DNA of 8,657 nucleotides from Anaerolineaceae bacterium UBA5365 (GCA_002407905.1 DHPL01000010.1:313-8969); one strand, 5' to 3'. Shown: positions 1 through 6,757, counted from the stretch's first letter. The notes: generated from the letters alone by a model not told the origin. Made by a program: numbers and translations.

Positions 1-1749
1 GGCAGCGGTGTCCGCATCATCTTAAAAGTCAATAATTTTGCTTTTGATAAATCCCGCTACTACATCAATAACCGGAAAATCGGTCTGGAAGTCTATGTTC
101 CCGGTGCGACAAAACAATACGTAACCTTAACCGGAAATGCCATCCGAGAAAAAGAACCTGAGCATCGGGAAACAGAACTTCAGCTCATCTTAGACCGCTA
201 TATGAAGCGTGATGTGACTTCTGCTCCCCGGCAAACAGCTCCCGGCAGCTTTCTGGAAGATGATTCCGTCATTCAAAAGGCCGGAAAAAGCAGACAGAAG
301 ACAAAGTTTCTAAAACTCTGGGAGGGCGATGTAAGGGGCTATATCAGCCACAGCGAAGCCGACCTTGCATTATGCTCCATGCTTGCCTTCTGGTGCGGCG
401 GAGATACGGAGCAGATGGATAGGCTCTTTAGGAAGTCCGGACTTATGCGGGATAAGTGGGAACGAGAGGACTACCGCAAATCAACACTCGAACAGGCGGT
501 TATTTCCTGCACTTCATTTTACAGGTCTGTGCACGTTTCCTCTCCGGCGGATGACTTTAATGATATCTCCGGACAGCTGCAAAGCTTTGATCTTCTGAAC
601 AATCCTCGCTATCGCTTCGGAGATATCGGCTTTGGCAGGCTCTTTGCCGATGTGTATCGGGATAATTGCCGCTTCGTTCCGGAACGAAAGAAATGGTACG
701 TCTTTCAAGACAAATGCTGGCAGGCGGATGTCGGGAGCTTAAAGGCGATGGAGCTTTGTAAGAGCCTGGCGGACGGCCTTTTGCAATACGCCCTCACTAT
801 CAGGGAAGAACATCTCAGGACAAACTTTCTTAAAGAGTGCGCCAAATGGCAGCAGCGACGCTTCAGGGAAACCTATCTCAAAGAAGCCCAGAGCGTCTAT
901 CCCTTGCCTTTTCAAAGCTTTGATCAGGATCGCTATCTCTTGAACTGTCAAAACGGCACGCTCGATTTAAGGACGATGCACTTCTACGAACACAGAGCGT
1001 CGGACTTCTTAAGCAAGATTGCCGGAGCATCCTATCTTCCGGACGCTTATTCGGAGCGTTTTCAGGAATACATTGACGAAATCATGAGCGGTGACCGGGA
1101 GAAAGCAAAATTCCTGCAAAAGTCTCTGGGCTATGCTGTCTCGGGCGATACTCGGCATGAGTGCCTGTTCTTTCTCTACGGCGAAACCAGCCGCAACGGC
1201 AAGGGAACGCTGATGGAGAGTGTCCTCAAGGTTATGGGTGATTACGGGAAAGCCGTACGGCCTGAAACCATCGCGCAAAAACGCTTCACAAACAGCCAGG
1301 CCCCCAGTGAGGATATCGCAAGGCTGGTGGGTATCCGTCTGGCCAATATCTCAGAGCCGGGACGAGGGCTTCTCTTAAATGCCGCACAGGTTAAAACCAT
1401 GACGGGAAACGATACCTTAAACGCCCGCTTTCTGCATGAGAACAGCTTTGACTTTCAGCCCCAGTTCAAGATCTACATCAATACCAACTATCTGCCTGTG
1501 GTCAACGACATGACGCTCTTTAGCAGCGGACGGGTGCAGATTATCCCCTTCGAACGCCACTTCAATGAGTCCGAGCAGGACAAGAGCTTAAAAGAACGCT
1601 TCGCCAAACCCGATGTGCAAAGCGCCATTTTGAACTGGCTGCTGGAAGGCTACCGGATGCTAATGGATGAAGGCCTAACGCCGCCGGAAGCGGTGCTCAA
1701 CTCCACAGCAAGCTATGCCCGTGACGATCGAGATCCTCGCGGTGGATGA
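1..1749 (+). CDS. Phage/plasmid-type primase-helicase (P4/D5 family), 5' partial and 3' truncated
   Basis: Replication protein of plasmids, phages or integrative elements, joining a primase to an SF3 helicase. The frame is open from base 1; the ATG at 202 is internal, because upstream codons encode family sequence. In visible-residue numbers: end of an archaeo-eukaryotic primase domain (about 1-48, with GLEVY and YVTLTG); a helical linker like that of NrS-1-type polymerases (116-170, starting SEADLALCSMLAFW); a D5_N-like region; then the helicase, with Walker A GETSRNGKGT (394-403), Walker B acidic residue in ANISEP (E452), motif C INTNYLP (493-499) and an arginine-finger candidate R511. Family sequence ends at NSTASYARD (last codon 1723-1725), where homologues usually continue SDKIG and a further C-terminal domain. 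The last seven codons and the TGA at 1747 come from the adjoining gene read out of frame. Codon style and protein type suggest a Firmicutes element. The replication module is otherwise absent. Confidence 0.9.
   Translation, partial: GSGVRIILKVNNFAFDKSRYYINNRKIGLEVYVPGATKQYVTLTGNAIREKEPEHRETELQLILDRYMKRDVTSAPRQTAPGSFLEDDSVIQKAGKSRQKTKFLKLWEGDVRGYISHSEADLALCSMLAFWCGGDTEQMDRLFRKSGLMRDKWEREDYRKSTLEQAVISCTSFYRSVHVSSPADDFNDISGQLQSFDLLNNPRYRFGDIGFGRLFADVYRDNCRFVPERKKWYVFQDKCWQADVGSLKAMELCKSLADGLLQYALTIREEHLRTNFLKECAKWQQRRFRETYLKEAQSVYPLPFQSFDQDRYLLNCQNGTLDLRTMHFYEHRASDFLSKIAGASYLPDAYSERFQEYIDEIMSGDREKAKFLQKSLGYAVSGDTRHECLFFLYGETSRNGKGTLMESVLKVMGDYGKAVRPETIAQKRFTNSQAPSEDIARLVGIRLANISEPGRGLLLNAAQVKTMTGNDTLNARFLHENSFDFQPQFKIYINTNYLPVVNDMTLFSSGRVQIIPFERHFNESEQDKSLKERFAKPDVQSAILNWLLEGYRMLMDEGLTPPEAVLNSTASYARDDRDPRGG
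1712..1731. other. Abrupt junction between primase gene and repeat-protein gene
   Basis: Up to codon 1723-1725 frame 1 encodes conserved primase sequence (ASYARD). From about 1718-1721 frame 2 encodes a conserved cadherin-like domain end (VTIEILAVDDDP). Both readings share the few bases around GCCCGTGAC (1717-1725), so the break sits in a short stretch compatible with either gene. I see no inverted-repeat end, target-site duplication, tRNA end or integrase gene at the join. Either an assembly chimera or a microhomology-type recombination would look like this; the sequence alone does not decide. Confidence 0.75.
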
Positions 1750-3262
1750 TGACCCGGTTGCGAAATTTGGTCAGGCAGACGGACCTGAAGACACAGTCTT
1801 GCCCTTCAGGTTGGAAGGTACCGACGTGGAGAACGACGCACTCTTCTTCAGGTTTGATGAATTACCTGCCTGCGCTGCAGCCACCGACCCGGCGTTGAAA
1901 TGCGAATTTGACTTGAACCTGGACACAGGTGAAGGCACCTTTACGCCTCCGCTTAATTTCAATGGTACGCTGACTTTGATCTTCCAGGTGGGCGATGTGA
2001 CCTCAGACACAGGTGGGACCCATTGGGGTACGAAGGCTGAATTTGACCTCATCATCAACCCGGTCAACGATCCGCCTTACATCGCTGCATTTACTGTTCC
2101 TGCGAAGGATGAAGACTCTGCTGAGCCATTCAGTTTCACCATCCCGGGCAGCGATCCGGACGCGACCGACACTTTGACCTATTATCTTTCGGAGAACGCT
2201 ACCGAGCTGGGCATGCTGACGAACCCGGAAACGGGTGAAGTGATCTGGGCTCCTGCCCAGGACCTCAACGGTGATTTTGAGATCCAGGTTTGTATTTCGG
2301 ATGATGGCCATATGTTGGGCTACGAAGGCGAGCCTGGATTCCCCGAGCACCATTACTGCCGAGATATAACGATCACCATCAACCCGGTGAACGACCTCCC
2401 TGTGGCCCAAAACATTGAAGTCACTACTGACGAGGACGTGGCGATCGTGATCACACTCGTGGCAACGGACATTGACGATGAGGTGCTTACCTACACGATC
2501 TTAAGCCAGGACAATCCCGGTACGGCCGTGTTGACAGATAATAAGGTGGCTTTCACTCCCGAACCGCATTGGAATGGGACAGTGACCCTTACCTACAAAG
2601 CGAGTGACGGCGAAGGTGACAGCAATGTTGCCACCGTGATCATCACGATCGACCCGGTGGACAATGCCCCATTCTTTATTGATCCGGGAACCCTGACAGG
2701 TAATGAGACCAAATCTTTGACAATCCAATTTACTGCGGACGACATTGACACTCCGGTGGAGGATCTTGTTTTCTCCTTAGGTACTGGAGCAGACGGTGGG
2801 ATGAACATTACCCCAACCGGGCTCTTCACATGGATGCCTGTGTCCAGCGGGCCGTTTACAGTAAACATTTGCGTAAGCGATTCCGTTTCCACGACATGCA
2901 GGGATTTTGTTATCCAGATCATCGGCCGCCCTGTGGCATTGGATAAAACCGTAGTCGCAATAAGTATTGACCCGATACAGATCCAGCTTGAGGGCATCGA
3001 TTATCTGGAACAGGGTCTGACTTTCGAGTTGGATCCCGATCAGATGCCAATCCTCGGAAAAGTCACTATTTTGGATCCTATCAAAGGAATCGCGTTATAC
3101 GAGCCGGCGATCCAGTACTTTTATGCCTTGAAAGGATCTAGCTACGGCTATGTAGACAGTTTTGGTTTTACCGTTACAGACGCCAAGGGAATCATTAGCT
3201 TCCCGGCTACGGTAAACCTGACCAAGCAAATCCAGCTTTACCTCCCAATTATCAATAGGTAG
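1715..3262 (+). CDS. Secreted cadherin/Ig-like repeat protein, 5' truncated (C-terminal part)
   Basis: C-terminal part of an extracellular protein built from roughly 100-residue beta-sandwich repeats, probably adhesive or cell-surface. Approximate modules: 11-121, 122-229, 230-320, 321-407 and 408-515. The first three, like the lost module before them, end with a linker of type [IV]xI-x-[PA]V[ND]DxP (5-14, 113-121, 220-229, 310-319), typical of cadherin-like/VCBS-type repeats. Acidic DxD-type stretches (DEDSA, DIDDE) suggest calcium binding. Cysteines occur in close pairs within single modules (52/63, 193/215, 386/395), consistent with disulfides outside the cytoplasm. The protein ends LYLPIINR. 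The ATG at 1715 has no Shine-Dalgarno and no signal peptide follows, and the first residues are a domain end, so the true start lay upstream and was lost at the junction. Ligand and specific role are unknown. Confidence 0.85.
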   Translation: MPVTIEILAVDDDPVAKFGQADGPEDTVLPFRLEGTDVENDALFFRFDELPACAAATDPALKCEFDLNLDTGEGTFTPPLNFNGTLTLIFQVGDVTSDTGGTHWGTKAEFDLIINPVNDPPYIAAFTVPAKDEDSAEPFSFTIPGSDPDATDTLTYYLSENATELGMLTNPETGEVIWAPAQDLNGDFEIQVCISDDGHMLGYEGEPGFPEHHYCRDITITINPVNDLPVAQNIEVTTDEDVAIVITLVATDIDDEVLTYTILSQDNPGTAVLTDNKVAFTPEPHWNGTVTLTYKASDGEGDSNVATVIITIDPVDNAPFFIDPGTLTGNETKSLTIQFTADDIDTPVEDLVFSLGTGADGGMNITPTGLFTWMPVSSGPFTVNICVSDSVSTTCRDFVIQIIGRPVALDKTVVAISIDPIQIQLEGIDYLEQGLTFELDPDQMPILGKVTILDPIKGIALYEPAIQYFYALKGSSYGYVDSFGFTVTDAKGIISFPATVNLTKQIQLYLPIINR

Positions 3263-3281
3263 AACTGTTTGCCTCCCAGAC

Positions 3282-3313
3282 CCAGCCGCCTCCCCGGGCG
3301 GCTGGATCGTTTT
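3282..3313 (+). terminator. Rho-independent terminator after the repeat-protein gene
   Basis: A perfect 9-bp GC-rich stem (CCAGCCGCC at 3282-3290 with GGCGGCTGG at 3297-3305, 6-nt loop) is followed by ATCGTTTT. It begins 20 nt after the stop codon and lies before the decarboxylase gene, so the two genes are probably separate transcripts. The U-tract is short. Confidence 0.7.
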
Positions 3314-3340
3314 AAGGGGCAGGCGTGATAAACTTTGGGC

Positions 3341-4306
3341 ATGCAAGCCAGCGCCATCGCCCACCCCAACATTGCCCTGATCAAATACTGGGGCAACCGG
3401 CACGATGCCTTGCGCCTGCCGCTCAGCGGGTCGCTTTCTTTCAACCTCAGCGGCTTGGAAACCCGGACGAGCGTCCGGTTTGATACAGACCTGGGGCAGG
3501 ATGAATTTCTCCTTGATGAAAAGCGCCAGACTGGGCCTGTAAGGGACCGGGTAAGCGCCTTCCTGGATATCGTCCGCGGTTTGGCAGGCATGGACCTGCC
3601 CGCCCGCGTAGAAAGCAGCAACAATTTCCCCGCCGGCGCTGGCATTGCCAGCAGTGCCTCGGCTTTTGCTGCCCTGGCCCTCGCCGCTTCTAAAGCGGCA
3701 GGCCTCGAACTCAGCGAGCCGGAACTCTCAGCATTAGCGCGCCGCGGGTCTGGCTCGGCATGCCGGTCGATCCCAGATGGTTTCGCGGAATGGCTTCCCG
3801 GAGCGGATGATGCCAGCAGCTACGCTGTGAGCATCGCGCCGGCCGACCATTGGGATCTGCGGGATCTGATCGTGGTTTTGGAAGCCGGGCATAAGCAAAC
3901 CGGCAGCACAGAGGGGCATGCCTTGGCGCACTCTTCGCCGCTGAACACCCTGCGTTTGGCTGGCGTGAATGAACGCCTGTGCGAATGCCGCGCTGCGATC
4001 CTGGCGTGCGATTTTGAGCGCCTGGCCCCCGTTGTGGAGGCGGATTCGGAGTGGATGCACGCCGTAATGCGCACCAGCGACCCTGCTCTGCGTTATTGGA
4101 CCAAGGAAACCGAGATCCTGCTTTGGACCCTGCGTCATTGGCGGTCCCAGGGCCGGGCTGTATGCGGCACTGTAGACGCCGGGCCGAATGTGCATGTGAT
4201 CTGCCTGGAAGCAGAAGCAGATTGGCTGCTTAAAGAGTTTACAGGCATGCCCTTCGTACAGAGTGTTTTTATGGCAGAGCCCGCTTCGGGCGCCCGGCTG
4301 TTTTAG
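3341..4306 (+). CDS. mvaD: Mevalonate diphosphate (or phosphomevalonate) decarboxylase
   Basis: Cytosolic GHMP-family enzyme that uses ATP to phosphorylate and decarboxylate mevalonate 5-diphosphate to isopentenyl diphosphate, or in a known variant mevalonate 5-phosphate to isopentenyl phosphate. Its 321 residues are normal for bacterial members. Visible motifs: N-terminal AIAHPNIALIKYWG (5-18); GHMP ATP loop PAGAGIASSASAF (97-109); substrate-binding GSGSACRS (136-143, with R142); and DAGPN (279-283) with the presumed catalytic Asp279. The lysine of the usual YWGK motif is Asn19 here, which may matter for the terminal phosphate. I chose ATG 3341 because homologues start just before ATAxAHPN; a TTG at 3335 is possible, and neither has a strong Shine-Dalgarno. 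No other mevalonate gene is in the window. The family is certain; the exact substrate is not. Confidence 0.92.
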   Translation: MQASAIAHPNIALIKYWGNRHDALRLPLSGSLSFNLSGLETRTSVRFDTDLGQDEFLLDEKRQTGPVRDRVSAFLDIVRGLAGMDLPARVESSNNFPAGAGIASSASAFAALALAASKAAGLELSEPELSALARRGSGSACRSIPDGFAEWLPGADDASSYAVSIAPADHWDLRDLIVVLEAGHKQTGSTEGHALAHSSPLNTLRLAGVNERLCECRAAILACDFERLAPVVEADSEWMHAVMRTSDPALRYWTKETEILLWTLRHWRSQGRAVCGTVDAGPNVHVICLEAEADWLLKEFTGMPFVQSVFMAEPASGARLF

Positions 4307-4336
4307 TTCCTCGGGGTATTAGTTAAGATTTACTCC

Positions 4337-4362
4337 GCCGCGATTGCGGCTTTTTATTTTTT
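4337..4362 (+). terminator. Rho-independent terminator of mvaD
   Basis: A 5-bp GC stem (GCCGC 4337-4341, GCGGC 4346-4350, loop GATT) is followed directly by TTTTTATTTTTT. It starts 31 nt after the mvaD stop. The T-tract runs into the 3' end of the convergent tfoX-like gene, overlapping its stop codon and last lysine codons. Confidence 0.75.
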
Positions 4363-4692
4363 CTTCTGCGTTTTTTTGCCTTTGGGTTTCGGCAGGGGTA
4401 ATGCCTGCCATGTGGCATTGAAGAGCGCATGCATAGCATCGGTGTCTTCGATGCTATCCAGGATGAAATAGGGTTTCGAGCCGGGGTAACAGGGTCCGCT
4501 GGGGGCATCCGGGCCCAGAATAGCCTGCCCTGCCTCAGTGATCTTGAGGAAGAGGGTGTTATCGCATACGAAACCCATGATTTTGCCGTTTAGGTAGAGC
4601 CCGTACTCGCCAAACATCGGCCGCAGGCTTAACTCGCCTAGCTGCCCAAGCTGATCCTGGACGTAGGTTGCAAATTCTTTATCGGTCGCCAT
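4354..4692 (-). CDS. TfoX N-terminal-domain family protein
   Basis: Small cytosolic protein of 112 residues consisting of a single TfoX_N domain. The signature is RPMFGEYGLYLNGKIMGFV (24-42) followed by DNTLFLK (44-50), and later the family's typical PYFIL segment (75-79). In gammaproteobacteria, full-length TfoX/Sxy regulates competence, but stand-alone N-terminal-domain proteins are widespread and have no settled function, so a competence role should not be assumed. No C-terminal TfoX domain is present; instead the protein ends in a lysine-rich tail (PKPKGKKTQKKK). The ATG at 4692 is preceded by AGGAA about 10 nt upstream. The gene is convergent with mvaD (47-nt gap) and divergent from mrr. 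Confidence 0.85.
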   Translation of the reverse strand: MATDKEFATYVQDQLGQLGELSLRPMFGEYGLYLNGKIMGFVCDNTLFLKITEAGQAILGPDAPSGPCYPGSKPYFILDSIEDTDAMHALFNATWQALPLPKPKGKKTQKKK

Positions 4693-4732
4693 CTTCGTTT
4701 GTTCCTGTATATATGACTAAGTTAGGATAATC

Positions 4733-4759
4733 TTGCCTTAGCCCTAAGTATATTATTAT
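4733..4759 (+). promoter_or_regulatory. Possible promoter of the mrr-like gene
   Basis: TTGCCT at 4733-4738 and TATTAT at 4754-4759 resemble -35 and -10 boxes with a short 15-nt spacer, in the AT-rich gap between the divergent tfoX-like and mrr-like genes. Several overlapping TATTAT/TATATT hexamers exist, so the exact box is uncertain. Confidence 0.3.
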
Positions 4760-4787
4760 TAGGCCAATCAACGTAAGAGAGGGATAT

Positions 4788-5702
4788 ATGGAAATTCCGG
4801 GCTATCAGAGAATCATGCTACCGCTACTAAAATTGGCTGGGGATGGCAAGACACACCAATTTTCTAAGGCAGTTGAAGCATTAGGTTCTCAATTCGAATT
4901 AAGCACGGATGATTTGTCTGTGCTTATTGAAAGCGGAACTCAGCCGCTGTTTTATAACAGAGTTGGATGGGCGCGGACATATTTAAAAAAGGCGGGGTTG
5001 CTCGAAGATCCAACAAAAGGATATTTTAGGATTACAGAAGCCGGCAAACAACTTCTGGCAGAAAACCCAGAGAAGATTGACAATGCCTTTTTAAGAAGAT
5101 ATCCATCTTTTGTCGAGTTTCAAAAGTTTGCCCGTGCGACACAAAAGAAGGATCAAAAAGAAGATCGAACGGATCTCACCCCAGAAGAAGTTCTGGAGGC
5201 TGCATATCAGGAAATCCGAAATGGATTAGCAGAGGAATTGCTTCAGGTGGTTTACAACACATCTCCAGGCTTTTTTGAGGCGCTGGTGGTTGAACTGCTC
5301 TCAAAACTCGGTTATGGGAGATCGCTGAGGGAACTCGCCCGGGTGGTTGGACAGTCTGGGGATGGAGGTATTGATGGGGTCATCGACGAAGACCGTCTTG
5401 GCTTGGACCGCATCTATATCCAGGCCAAAAAATGGAACCCGGAAGTCAAAATTGGATCACCTGAGATACAAAAATTTGCCGGTGCGCTACTGGGAAGGCA
5501 TGCTCAAAAAGGTGTATTTATTACAACTGCGAAATTCGCGGCTCCCGCAAGAAAGTACGTGGAGGGGATAGGGCAAAAGGTAGTTCTGATAGATGGTGAG
5601 CAGCTTACGGAATTGATGATCGATTACGGTGTCGGCCTGACTACAAAGACAGTTTATGAGATTAAAACCATCGATTATGATTCCTTTTCAGAAAGCCCCT
5701 AA
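4788..5702 (+). CDS. mrr: Mrr-type (type IV) restriction endonuclease
   Basis: Endonuclease expected to cut foreign DNA carrying methylated bases; E. coli Mrr is the model. The 304 residues match full-length Mrr in size and order: an N-terminal winged-helix DNA-recognition domain (about 1-95, with YLKKAGLL and GYFRITEAGKQLL), a charged linker (110-135), and a C-terminal PD-(D/E)xK-like nuclease domain (about 155-285). Catalytic signatures are FFEALVVELL with E164, GDGGIDG with D196, and IQAKKW with Q212 and K214, so it looks intact. The ATG at 4788 follows GAGAGGG by four bases. No methyltransferase or specificity subunit adjoins it, which fits a type IV, modification-dependent enzyme. The gene is clearly more AT-rich than mvaD and the carbamoyltransferase gene, with A-rich lysine codons, and sits alone between terminators, suggesting acquisition by transfer. 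Confidence 0.9.
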   Translation: MEIPGYQRIMLPLLKLAGDGKTHQFSKAVEALGSQFELSTDDLSVLIESGTQPLFYNRVGWARTYLKKAGLLEDPTKGYFRITEAGKQLLAENPEKIDNAFLRRYPSFVEFQKFARATQKKDQKEDRTDLTPEEVLEAAYQEIRNGLAEELLQVVYNTSPGFFEALVVELLSKLGYGRSLRELARVVGQSGDGGIDGVIDEDRLGLDRIYIQAKKWNPEVKIGSPEIQKFAGALLGRHAQKGVFITTAKFAAPARKYVEGIGQKVVLIDGEQLTELMIDYGVGLTTKTVYEIKTIDYDSFSESP

Positions 5703-5734
5703 CCCAAATAGAATAACTCGGTGAATATAAGAAG

Positions 5735-5771
5735 AAGAGGCTGGAAATTCTCCAGCCTCTTATCTTTCGGC
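5735..5771. terminator. Bidirectional terminator between mrr and the carbamoyltransferase gene
   Basis: A perfect 11-bp stem (AAGAGGCTGGA at 5735-5745, TCCAGCCTCTT at 5751-5761, loop AATTC) lies between two convergent stop codons (5702 and 5777). On the + strand it is followed by ATCTTT, on the - strand by CTTCTTATATT, so it can end both transcripts. Confidence 0.85.
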
Positions 5772-5776
5772 AGATT

Positions 5777-6757
5777 TTAGCTCATGGTGAGCGCCATCAC
5801 GGCCTTTTGGGCGTGCAGGCGGTTCTCGGCTTCATCGTAAACCACGGATTGCGGGCCGTCGATGACCTCGTTGGTCACCTCTACATCACGGTCGGCAGGG
5901 AGGGGATGCATGTAGATCGCGTCCCGGTTGGCCAGTTCCAGACGGCGCTGGTCCATGATCCAATCTTTGTGGCTATCCTGGAGCACCTTGCCTTTGGCGC
6001 CGTCGTCGGTGGTCATCAATGGCCCCCAGCTCTTGGCGTAAACCACATCCGCGTCCTTCATGCCTTCGTCCATATCATTAGTGATATCAAAGGAGGTCCC
6101 CCAGCGCTTGGCCTCGTCTTTGGCCTGCTGAACGATATCGGGCATCAGCTCGAAATCCTTGGGGTAGGCGAGCGTCACATCCATGCCAAAGCGCGGCATC
6201 TGGATGATCAGGCTTTGCGGCACGCTGATGGGCTTGAGGTAGCTCTCCGCATATGCCCAGCTGACAACGATGCGCTTCTTGCGCAGGTCGCGGCCTTTTT
6301 TCTCCATGATGGTCATCAGGTCGGCCAGGCATTGGAAGGGGTGGTAGATATCGCATTGCATATTCAAAACGGGCACGCGGGAGGCTTGGGCTACTTCGTT
6401 CAAATAGGTATTGCCCACTTTCCAGTCGCAGTGGCGGATGGCGATGCCATCGAAATAACGGCCGTAAATCTGGCCGATCTCTTTAGCTGTATCGCCGTGG
6501 GAAATTTGGGTGGTGCTGCTTTCAATGAAGGCACCGTGGCCGCCCATTTGGGCCATGCCGGCTTCAAAACTGCCGCGGGTGCGTGTGCTGCTGAAGAAAA
6601 AGAGCATCGCCAGCACTTTATCGCGGAGGTAGGGATGGGGCTCATTCAGCGCACGTTTGCGCTTGAGGTCCCAGGCCAGGTCCAGAACGGTTTCCACTTC
6701 TTCTTTCGAGAAGTCCAGGTCGCCGATCAGGTCTCGTCCATGTAAGAAAGTTTGCAT
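5777..6757 (-). CDS. ygeW: Knotted carbamoyltransferase, YgeW-like (ATCase/OTCase superfamily)
   Basis: Transfers the carbamoyl group from carbamoyl phosphate to an amine, or acts in reverse in catabolism; the acceptor is unknown. In its 326 residues: carbamoyl-phosphate motif SSTRTR (56-61), HPFQ (139-142), and the distinctive WAYAESYLKPISVPQ loop (167-181) followed by RFGMDVTLAYP (189-199) and DVVYAKSWGP (237-246). This pattern closely follows E. coli YgeW and the knotted acetyl/succinylornithine transcarbamylases, not ordinary ArgF, which has a GDGNN-type segment at the loop. The C-terminal signature is HPLPADR (284-290), where OTCases and, as I recall, YgeW have HCLP. The ATG at 6757 has a strong GAGGAGAG Shine-Dalgarno (6768-6761). 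The nearby YgeY-like gene supports the YgeW assignment. Automatic annotation would probably call it ornithine carbamoyltransferase; an acetylornithine-type anabolic role remains possible. Confidence 0.85.
   Translation of the reverse strand: MQTFLHGRDLIGDLDFSKEEVETVLDLAWDLKRKRALNEPHPYLRDKVLAMLFFFSSTRTRGSFEAGMAQMGGHGAFIESSTTQISHGDTAKEIGQIYGRYFDGIAIRHCDWKVGNTYLNEVAQASRVPVLNMQCDIYHPFQCLADLMTIMEKKGRDLRKKRIVVSWAYAESYLKPISVPQSLIIQMPRFGMDVTLAYPKDFELMPDIVQQAKDEAKRWGTSFDITNDMDEGMKDADVVYAKSWGPLMTTDDGAKGKVLQDSHKDWIMDQRRLELANRDAIYMHPLPADRDVEVTNEVIDGPQSVVYDEAENRLHAQKAVMALTMS

Noticed and set aside
202..204. ATG 202 as the start of the primase
   Set aside because: The same frame is open back to base 1 and encodes conserved primase-domain sequence, so this Met is internal.
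1715..1717. ATG 1715 as a true start of the repeat protein
   Set aside because: No ribosome-binding site lies before it, no signal peptide follows, and the first residues are the end of a preceding domain, so it only marks where the fragment becomes open.
1..1749. An integrated mobile element with its own boundaries
   Set aside because: Only one truncated gene is present; no integrase, relaxase, att repeat or terminal inverted repeat is visible in the window.
3335..3337. TTG start for the decarboxylase
   Set aside because: It adds only two residues; the ATG at 3341 is the commoner codon and matches where homologues begin.
3734..4195. 153-codon open frame on the - strand inside mvaD
   Set aside because: It is a shadow of the GC-rich decarboxylase gene, with no domain and no ribosome-binding site.
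5807..6745. 312-codon open frame on the + strand opposite the ygeW-like gene
   Set aside because: It is antisense to a well-conserved enzyme, has no recognisable domain, and its length reflects codon bias of the real gene.
5777..6757. Ordinary anabolic ornithine carbamoyltransferase (argF)
   Set aside because: The WAYAESYLKPISVPQ loop is that of knotted YgeW/acetylornithine-type enzymes and the HCLP motif is missing.
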